DNA of 11,591 bases from Chitinophagaceae bacterium (lineage in GTDB: Bacteria > Bacteroidota > Bacteroidia > Chitinophagales > Chitinophagaceae). Within the stretch, counting starts at the first letter, position 1. Each line of letters begins with the position of its first letter. The notes beneath the pieces are model-generated. The model searched no databases and was not told where the DNA came from. It saw nothing but the letters and a program-made list of their open reading frames with translations. The DNA lies in NCBI GenBank assembly GCA_947481355.1, contig CANKGM010000044.1, positions 1 through 11,591 of the forward strand, read 5' to 3'. The translations under genes and the position numbers were made by a program. This document shows, piece after piece, positions 6,007 through 11,591 of the stretch.

Positions 6007-7038
6007 ATGTCAAGAACAGAAATAAAAGATTACGGTGAATTCGGTTTAATTCATCACCTGACAAAAAACATTGAATTACAAAATGCTTCTTCCATTTTAG
6101 GCGTTGGAGATGATGCTGCAGTAATTGATCACTTTGGTAAACAAACTGTGATAACAACTGATATGCTCATTGAAGGTGTTCACTTCGATCTATCCTATAC
6201 ACCTTTAAAACATTTAGGGTATAAATCAGTAATTGTAAACTTAAGTGATATCTATGCAATGAATGCAACACCCACTCAGTTGTTGCTCAGCATAGGAATC
6301 AGTAGCCGATTTAGTGTTGAAGCAATTGAAGAATTTTATGAAGGCGTATATGCCGCATGTGAAGAACATGGTGTAGACCTAATTGGAGGTGATACCTCTT
6401 CATCTCAAAAAGGATTTATCATATCCATCACTGCAATAGGTGAAGCAACTCCAGAACAAATTGTTAAGAGATCAACAGCTCAAAAAGGTGACTTAATATG
6501 TTGCTCAGGAGATTTAGGTGCCGCTTATATCGGACTACTCTTCTTAGAAAGAGAAAAGAAAATTTATTTAGAAAGTCCCGGCGTTCAACCTGACTTAGAA
6601 AATGAAGCCTATGTAATTGGTCGCTTATTGAAACCAAATGCACGAAAAGATATTCATGAATTACTTGAAGAAAAGAAAGTAATCCCTACGTCTATGATGG
6701 ATATTAGTGATGGACTAAGCTCTGAATTATTGCATATTTGCGAATCAAGTGGTGTTGGATGTGTTATCTATGAAGAAAAATTACCCATTTCGGAAGATTC
6801 TCGGAATGCTGCCTATAAGTTTGAAATTGATCCGACTGCCTGTGCATTAAGTGGTGGCGAGGATTATGAACTTTTATTTACGATCAAACAAGATGACTAC
6901 GAAAAACTCACCCTTATAGAAAAAATAAGTGTAATTGGATACATCACAGAAGCAGAAGAAGGGGCGAAAATTAAAACAAAAGGTGGCAATACCTATAATA
7001 TCACCGCTCAAGGATGGAATGCATTTAAAGAAGGATAG
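6007..7038 (+). CDS. thiL: Thiamine-monophosphate kinase
   Basis: Phosphorylates thiamine monophosphate to thiamine diphosphate with ATP, the last step of cofactor biosynthesis, in the cytoplasm. The 343-aa length fits the family. It belongs to the PurM/ThiL (AIR synthase-related) fold, and its ATP, Mg2+ and substrate motifs appear in order: GVGDDAAV (32-39), TTDMLIEGVHFD (50-61), NLSDIYAMNA (78-87), GGDTSSS (127-133), MDISDGLSSEL (231-241) and GGEDYELLFT (283-292). The start at 6007 lies 6 bases after the phosphatase stop, giving a short operon. No other thiamine gene or TPP riboswitch was seen in the window, so its regulation here is probably not through thiamine sensing at this promoter. 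All key residues are intact. Confidence 0.96.
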   Translation: MSRTEIKDYGEFGLIHHLTKNIELQNASSILGVGDDAAVIDHFGKQTVITTDMLIEGVHFDLSYTPLKHLGYKSVIVNLSDIYAMNATPTQLLLSIGISSRFSVEAIEEFYEGVYAACEEHGVDLIGGDTSSSQKGFIISITAIGEATPEQIVKRSTAQKGDLICCSGDLGAAYIGLLFLEREKKIYLESPGVQPDLENEAYVIGRLLKPNARKDIHELLEEKKVIPTSMMDISDGLSSELLHICESSGVGCVIYEEKLPISEDSRNAAYKFEIDPTACALSGGEDYELLFTIKQDDYEKLTLIEKISVIGYITEAEEGAKIKTKGGNTYNITAQGWNAFKEG

Positions 7039-7066
7039 TTGACTTAATGGGTATTAAAACTATAAA
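7039..7066 (+). promoter_or_regulatory. Possible promoter of the GH95-like gene
   Basis: TTGACT (7039-7044) starts immediately after the thiL stop, and TATAAA (7061-7066) follows after 16 bases, 9 bases before the hydrolase ATG. The TTG-to-TA distance is 19 bases, matching Bacteroidota −33/−7 geometry, but the TTTG of the −7 consensus is absent. It would give the hydrolase a transcript separate from thiL, with a very short leader. Evidence is two short matches only. Confidence 0.3.
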
Positions 7067-7075
7067 CTGAATAAA

Positions 7076-9358
7076 ATGAATTTGATAAAATCATTCATCA
7101 TCTGCTTTATTGCCTTCAGTTCTTGCCCACTTCATGCTCAACAGAACAATCACAATTTAACATTCACACAACTCCCCAACAAATGGGATGAAGCACTTCC
7201 AATCGGTAATGGCATGATTGGAGCATTAATCTGGAAAAAAGAAGATAAGCTTAGATTCTCTTTAGACAGAGCAGATCTGTGGGACTCAAGACCCATGCAA
7301 GGTTTACATAGAAAAGAATTTAATTATAAATGGATACAAGAACAGATTGTAAAACAAGACTATAAACCTGTTCAACAATATTTTGATTGGCCATATGATA
7401 ATCAACCTGCTCCTTCTAAAATTCCAGGCGGTGCCATTGAATTTGATATGAGTAATTGGGGAGATGTAGTATCTGCTGAATTAAATATTAAATCTGCAAC
7501 AACAGAAATAAAATGGACATCTGGCATTACATTACAAAGTTATATTCATGCAACAAAACCATTTGGATGGTTTAAGTTTGAACATATTCCAACAACAATT
7601 CAGATAAACTTAATTGCTCCAAAGTATCGTGGCAACATAAAAAATTCAGGTGGACCAGTAGAAGGAGATGACTTAGCAAGACTAGGATACAAACAAGGAA
7701 TCATAAAAAAAGAAAAAAATACCATCACTTACCTGCAAGAAGGTTGGGGAGGATTTAAATATAGAATAACAATTTGCTGGAGGTATCGAACAAAAAATAC
7801 TATAGAAGGCGTATGGACTATCTCATCTGAATTTGGAAAAAATAAATTAGCCAAGTCAGACACTTCCTTACTTAATGCAAACTTAAAAATTGGATTTCAA
7901 CAAAATCATACTACACATCTTAAATGGTGGCAAAATTTTTGGAGCAAATCAATCATTCAAGTTCCAGATACTTTAATTGAAAAACAATGGTACTTAGAAC
8001 AATATAAATTTGGATCAACTTCACGTAAAGGTGCTCCACCTATTTCATTGCAAGCAATATGGACAGCAGACAATGGAAGAATACCACCTTGGAAAGGTGA
8101 CTATCATCACGACTTGAATACACAACTTAGTTATTGGCCGTCGTATAGTGGCAATCATCTTGATGAAGAAATTGCATACCTAGACCACCTTGATGAAAAT
8201 AAAAAAAATTATAAGCGCTATACAAAATTATTTTTTGGAGTTAATGGCCTTGCCGTTCCAGGAGTAACAACTCTAGACGGAACTGAGATGGGTGGGTGGA
8301 TACAATATTCACTTTCTCCGACTGTATCATCATGGCTATCACATCATTATTATTTGCATTGGCGCTATAGTATGGACAGGGTCTTTTTAAAAAACAGGGC
8401 ATACCCTTGGATAAAAGATGTTGCTGCATTTTTAGAAAACATCACATTCATTGATAGCAATGGATTTAGAAAACTTCCTATTAGCGCCAGCCCTGAAATA
8501 AATGATAATAGCCTAAATGCATGGTTCACTGAAAACACAAATTATGATTTAGCACTCATGAAATTCAACTTCGCTGCAGCAAAAGAACTAGCTGTGGAAC
8601 TTGGATTGAAAAAAGAGGCTGCACATTGGGATAGTATTTTACATCAATTTGGAGACTATGCCTTATCAGAAAATAATGAACTAAAATTTGCTCCATCACT
8701 ACCATATAATGTTTCACATCGTCATTTTTCACACATGATTGCTATTCATCCTTTAGGATTGATAAAATATGAAAAAAGTGAAAATGAAAAATCAATCATT
8801 AACAACACCATACACCTACTTGACAGTATTGGTCCTGATAATTGGTGTGGATACTCTTATGCTTGGCTTTCAAATATTAAAGCAAGAGCAAAAGACGGTG
8901 AAGGCGCTTTAAAAGACCTACAAATTTTTGCAAAAGCATTCTGCTCTACGAATAGTTTTCATTTAAATGGCGATCAGTCAAAATCGGGTTTTTCAACCTT
9001 TCAGTATAGACCCTTTACCCTAGAAGGAAATTTTGCCTTTGCTGCTGGCCTACAAGAAATGCTATTACAATCTAATGCAGGATTTATTGATATAATGCCC
9101 GCTGTTCCAGATTCATGGAAGGATATTGCTTTCCATGACTTACGATCAGAAGGAGCTTTTTTAATAAGTGCAATAAAAAAAGAAGGCAAAGTAAAGAACA
9201 TAATTGTTCATTCAGAAAAGGGAGGAGCCATAAAAATAAAGCTTCCGAAAGATAAAATGGAATTTAAGAAAAGGGGAGAAGTCAAACTAATTGAACAAAA
9301 AAATGGTTTCTTGTTTGCAACTCTGGAAGCCGGTGCTGAAATTGAACTATTTAATTAA
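7076..9358 (+). CDS. Secreted GH95-like glycoside hydrolase (alpha-L-fucosidase/galactosidase clan)
   Basis: A 760-aa exported enzyme. A Sec signal peptide covers about 1-21 (hydrophobic core, then LHA|QQ). The N-terminal domain opens like GH95 enzymes (KWDEALPIGNGMIGAL, 36-51), followed by a beta-rich region to about 280. The alpha/alpha-barrel domain contains DLNTQLSYWP (346-355), SASPE with candidate general acid E474, HRHFSHMIAIHPLG (548-561), YSYAWLSNIKARAKDG (593-608) and FTLEGNFAFAAGLQEMLLQS (647-666). A small C-terminal beta domain follows. GH95 members invert alpha-L-fucosidic or alpha-L-galactosidic bonds. Compared with the classic AfcA pattern as I recall it, the NxN base pair reads D346-x-N348, and the DGNFG aspartate is E650 (EGNFA). 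It may therefore be a distinct subfamily with another substrate. It stands between thiL and a terminator, probably as a single-gene unit. Confidence 0.8.
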   Translation: MNLIKSFIICFIAFSSCPLHAQQNNHNLTFTQLPNKWDEALPIGNGMIGALIWKKEDKLRFSLDRADLWDSRPMQGLHRKEFNYKWIQEQIVKQDYKPVQQYFDWPYDNQPAPSKIPGGAIEFDMSNWGDVVSAELNIKSATTEIKWTSGITLQSYIHATKPFGWFKFEHIPTTIQINLIAPKYRGNIKNSGGPVEGDDLARLGYKQGIIKKEKNTITYLQEGWGGFKYRITICWRYRTKNTIEGVWTISSEFGKNKLAKSDTSLLNANLKIGFQQNHTTHLKWWQNFWSKSIIQVPDTLIEKQWYLEQYKFGSTSRKGAPPISLQAIWTADNGRIPPWKGDYHHDLNTQLSYWPSYSGNHLDEEIAYLDHLDENKKNYKRYTKLFFGVNGLAVPGVTTLDGTEMGGWIQYSLSPTVSSWLSHHYYLHWRYSMDRVFLKNRAYPWIKDVAAFLENITFIDSNGFRKLPISASPEINDNSLNAWFTENTNYDLALMKFNFAAAKELAVELGLKKEAAHWDSILHQFGDYALSENNELKFAPSLPYNVSHRHFSHMIAIHPLGLIKYEKSENEKSIINNTIHLLDSIGPDNWCGYSYAWLSNIKARAKDGEGALKDLQIFAKAFCSTNSFHLNGDQSKSGFSTFQYRPFTLEGNFAFAAGLQEMLLQSNAGFIDIMPAVPDSWKDIAFHDLRSEGAFLISAIKKEGKVKNIIVHSEKGGAIKIKLPKDKMEFKKRGEVKLIEQKNGFLFATLEAGAEIELFN

Positions 9359-9398
9359 TCAATAAGGCTTGATCAATTATTTTAATTAACTTCGGAAC

Positions 9399-9436
9399 AA
9401 TGGTTGTTTGTCTGTAGTGGGCACACAACCATTTTT
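9399..9436 (+). terminator. Intrinsic terminator of the GH95-like gene
   Basis: AATGGTTGT (9399-9407) pairs over 9 bp with ACAACCATT (9425-9433) around a 17-base loop, followed by a run of five T (9432-9436). It lies 40 bases after the hydrolase stop and 16 bases before the next start, so the ATP-grasp gene must be transcribed either by read-through or from a promoter inside this interval. Confidence 0.72.
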
Positions 9437-9452
9437 CATTTAAACGAACTAT

Positions 9453-10895
9453 ATGACGGCTGAACAATTACTAGCTCAATATTCCCGATTCAATGCCTGG
9501 GATGAAATGATGGGAAGTGATGCTGTTAGAGAACCATATAAAGCATTGCTTCAATCCATTGGACAACTCAGTATTGAAGAATTGGAGCAAAAACACCTAC
9601 AAGCTAGTGAACTTTTTATGAGTCAAGGTATCACCTTCACTGTGTATAGTGATGATGCAGGAATTGAACGCATATTCCCATTTGATATCCTCCCCCGTAT
9701 CATCACATCTGCAGAATGGTCCCAAATTGAATCAGGTATTAAACAACGTTTAAAAGCACTGAACCTTTTTTTAAAGGATATATACCATAGCCAACTTATT
9801 ATTAAAGATAAAGTCATACCAGCCAGTCTGATTTCTTCATGTCCACATTTTACCCGTGAGGTATTTGGCATTAATGTACCATACGACATATATATTCATA
9901 TTTCAGGAATTGATTTAATTCGAGGTGAAGAAGGAAAATTTTATATTCTAGAAGATAATCTAAGAACACCTTCAGGGGTTTCGTATATGTTGGAAAATCG
10001 GGAAGTTACCAAAAGACTATTCCCAGATCTCCTAACAGAGAATCATGTCCGAATGGTCAATAATTATCCTTTATTACTCCACTCTATCCTTTTATCACTA
10101 TCACCAAGAGCAATTAAAAATCCAGTTGCCGTAATTCTAACACCAGGTGTGTTTAACTCTGCATATTATGAACATACTTTTCTTGCCAGACAAATGGGAA
10201 TTCCATTGGTTGAAGGAAGTGATTTGGTGGTGAATAATCATAAAGTATTTATGAAAACGACTAGGGGTCTTGCCCAAGTTGATGTGATTTACAGAAGAGT
10301 AGATGATGAATTTCTTGATTCGCTCACTTTCAGACCAGATAGTATTTTAGGAGTACCCGGATTAATCGGTGCTTACCGTAAAGGAAATGTTGCCATCGTC
10401 AATGCTGTAGGAAATGGAGTAGCTGATGATAAAGCAGTTTACGCTTATGTTCCTGATATGATTAAGTACTACCTTAATGAAGAGCCAATTCTTCCTAATG
10501 TACCCACATATCAGATGAATGATCCAGAAGCTAGAGAACACGTATTCAAAAATATTAACAAAATGGTTCTGAAACGAACCAATCAATCTGGTGGATATGG
10601 AATGTTAATGGGTAATAGTGCCTCTGAAAAAGAAATAGATGAATTTAAAAATAAAGTACTTGAAAATCCAAGGGAGTTCATAGCACAGCCTATTATCAAA
10701 CTTTCAACTGTTCCTTGCTTTATAGATGGTAAAATACAAGCGAGGCATGTGGACCTTCGGCCTTATGCCTTATGCGGCCCATCAGGAATTGAAATTGTTC
10801 CAGGCGGACTCACTCGAGTAGCACTTCGTGAAGGTTCTCTTGTTGTTAACTCATCACAAGGTGGAGGAAGTAAAGACACGTGGATAATTGATTAA
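9453..10895 (+). CDS. Circularly permuted ATP-grasp type 2 protein (DUF407 type)
   Basis: A 480-aa cytoplasmic protein of the circularly permuted ATP-grasp family, predicted to join a carboxylate to an amine with ATP. Motifs typical of the family are visible in order: EDNLRTPSGVSYMLENR (167-183), a glycine-rich loop SGGYGMLMG (379-387), RHVDLRPY (431-438), PGGLTRVA (450-457) and SSQGGGSKDTW (467-477). The length is normal. The next gene, 35 bases downstream, encodes an alpha-E protein, the standard neighbour; in many bacteria a transglutaminase-like protease and a proteasome-like hydrolase follow, and the locus is predicted from comparative genomics to make or process a peptide-like product. 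The substrate and product are unknown to me. The start at 9453 fits the family N-terminus and follows directly after a terminator. Confidence 0.92.
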   Translation: MTAEQLLAQYSRFNAWDEMMGSDAVREPYKALLQSIGQLSIEELEQKHLQASELFMSQGITFTVYSDDAGIERIFPFDILPRIITSAEWSQIESGIKQRLKALNLFLKDIYHSQLIIKDKVIPASLISSCPHFTREVFGINVPYDIYIHISGIDLIRGEEGKFYILEDNLRTPSGVSYMLENREVTKRLFPDLLTENHVRMVNNYPLLLHSILLSLSPRAIKNPVAVILTPGVFNSAYYEHTFLARQMGIPLVEGSDLVVNNHKVFMKTTRGLAQVDVIYRRVDDEFLDSLTFRPDSILGVPGLIGAYRKGNVAIVNAVGNGVADDKAVYAYVPDMIKYYLNEEPILPNVPTYQMNDPEAREHVFKNINKMVLKRTNQSGGYGMLMGNSASEKEIDEFKNKVLENPREFIAQPIIKLSTVPCFIDGKIQARHVDLRPYALCGPSGIEIVPGGLTRVALREGSLVVNSSQGGGSKDTWIID

Positions 10896-10930
10896 ATTAA
10901 AATTTAATAGTCATAAAAAATAAATCAACC

Positions 10931-11591
10931 ATGTTAAGTAGAACAGCCGACTCCATGTTTTGGCTTAATCGATATTTAGAGCGATCTGAAGGACTACTTA
11001 GAATATTCCAAACAAGCTATGTTCTATCCTTGGACAAAGGACCTTTTGGAAACAATAGTTGGAAACCATTGCTAGAAATATTTTCAGGATTAACAGAAGA
11101 AAAAATAGATGAATTTGAAAATAAACCTGCTGATATCATTAACTTATTGTTGCTCGATACAAAGAATCAAAATTCTCTGAAAGTAATACTGAATAAAGCA
11201 AGAGAAAATGCTAGAGGGATGCAAGATCATATAACGAAAGAAATGTGGGAACAGGTAAACCTATTATATCATCTAATCAATAATGCAAAAACAACTAAGC
11301 AATTAAAAAGCAGTGATCAACTTCCAGCAACTGAAAACATACTTAAAAACTGTTTACTATATACTGGAATAACTGATAGTACTATGCCTCGTGGAATGGG
11401 TTGGAGTTTTATGAATCTAGGAAAATATATAGAACGATGTGTTATAACCCTAGAACTAACTGACAAAGTATTTAAATCAATTAAATACGACCTATCAATA
11501 GAAAAAGATATTCTCTACTGGAGAAGCTTACTATTTGCACTATCAGGATATGAATTTCATTTAAAAAATTATCGAAGTTCAGAAACCAATC
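10931..11591 (+). CDS. Alpha-E domain protein (DUF403 type), 3' end cut by window
   Basis: An open frame from ATG 10931 to the last base, about 220 codons, with no stop inside the window. It begins MLSRTADSMFWLNRYLERSE, the hallmark alpha-E N-terminus (MLSRxADxxyWxxRYxERxE). A second family signature appears at about residues 152-170 as MPRGMGWSFMNLGKYIERC, repeating the ER helix. Members are all-helical, roughly 310 aa, and are encoded almost always beside a circularly permuted ATP-grasp protein, as here with a 35-base gap. They are thought to act with that enzyme, but no biochemical role is established to my knowledge. About 90 residues are probably missing beyond the window edge. Confidence 0.93.
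   Translation, partial: MLSRTADSMFWLNRYLERSEGLLRIFQTSYVLSLDKGPFGNNSWKPLLEIFSGLTEEKIDEFENKPADIINLLLLDTKNQNSLKVILNKARENARGMQDHITKEMWEQVNLLYHLINNAKTTKQLKSSDQLPATENILKNCLLYTGITDSTMPRGMGWSFMNLGKYIERCVITLELTDKVFKSIKYDLSIEKDILYWRSLLFALSGYEFHLKNYRSSETN

Noticed and set aside
5900..6157. Minus-strand open frame across the phosphatase-thiL junction
   Set aside because: It is antisense to two conserved genes 6 bases apart and has no motif of its own.
7087..7127. Lipoprotein signal (FSSC) in the GH95-like protein
   Set aside because: The residue at −3 is Phe and a better signal peptidase I site (HA|QQ) follows 4-5 residues later, so a soluble secreted form is preferred.

Overview
The window looks like a chromosomal segment of a low-GC Bacteroidota bacterium, probably of the Chitinophagia/Sphingobacteriia type. 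This is inferred from gene families and style: an FHS-type sugar permease, a Tat-exported sugar isomerase-like TIM barrel, a GH95-like hydrolase, a TAnnTTTG-type promoter element, A-rich rather than GGAGG-type leader sequences, and a small protein with a C-terminal CPPxC motif. No species can be named from the sequence. No rRNA, tRNA, CRISPR array, IS element or prophage gene was seen.

Layout. (1) Bases 1-978 hold the C-terminal part of an MFS sugar transporter, closed by a strong palindromic terminator. (2) Bases 1030-1235 have no large gene, but contain an 18-codon ORF fused to a plus-strand terminator hairpin. (3) Bases 1234-3742 form a tight four-gene minus-strand operon. In transcription order it encodes a 112-aa CPPxC protein, a seven-helix membrane protein, a histidine kinase with one membrane helix and no sensor domain, and a NarL/LuxR-type response regulator whose 3' end contains a run of ten G. 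(4) A plus-strand 87-aa protein of unknown function follows at 3880-4143. (5) Bases 4251-7038 encode a Tat-exported hydroxypyruvate-isomerase-like TIM barrel, an inositol monophosphatase family protein and thiamine-monophosphate kinase ThiL; the last two are 6 bases apart. (6) Bases 7076-9358 encode a secreted GH95-like glycoside hydrolase with changes at two canonical active-site positions, followed by a terminator. (7) Bases 9453-11591 begin the known but biochemically obscure circularly permuted ATP-grasp/alpha-E cluster; the alpha-E gene runs off the window.

How the parts may work together. The FHS permease, exported isomerase-like protein and GH95-like enzyme fit scavenging of sugars, perhaps fucose or galactose type, but they are not one operon and the link is inference. 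The best candidate for an undescribed system is the four-gene minus-strand unit. Its kinase has no input domain, while a seven-helix protein and a small CPPxC protein sit directly upstream in the same operon. This suggests a signalling pathway with a separately encoded membrane receptor and an accessory small protein.
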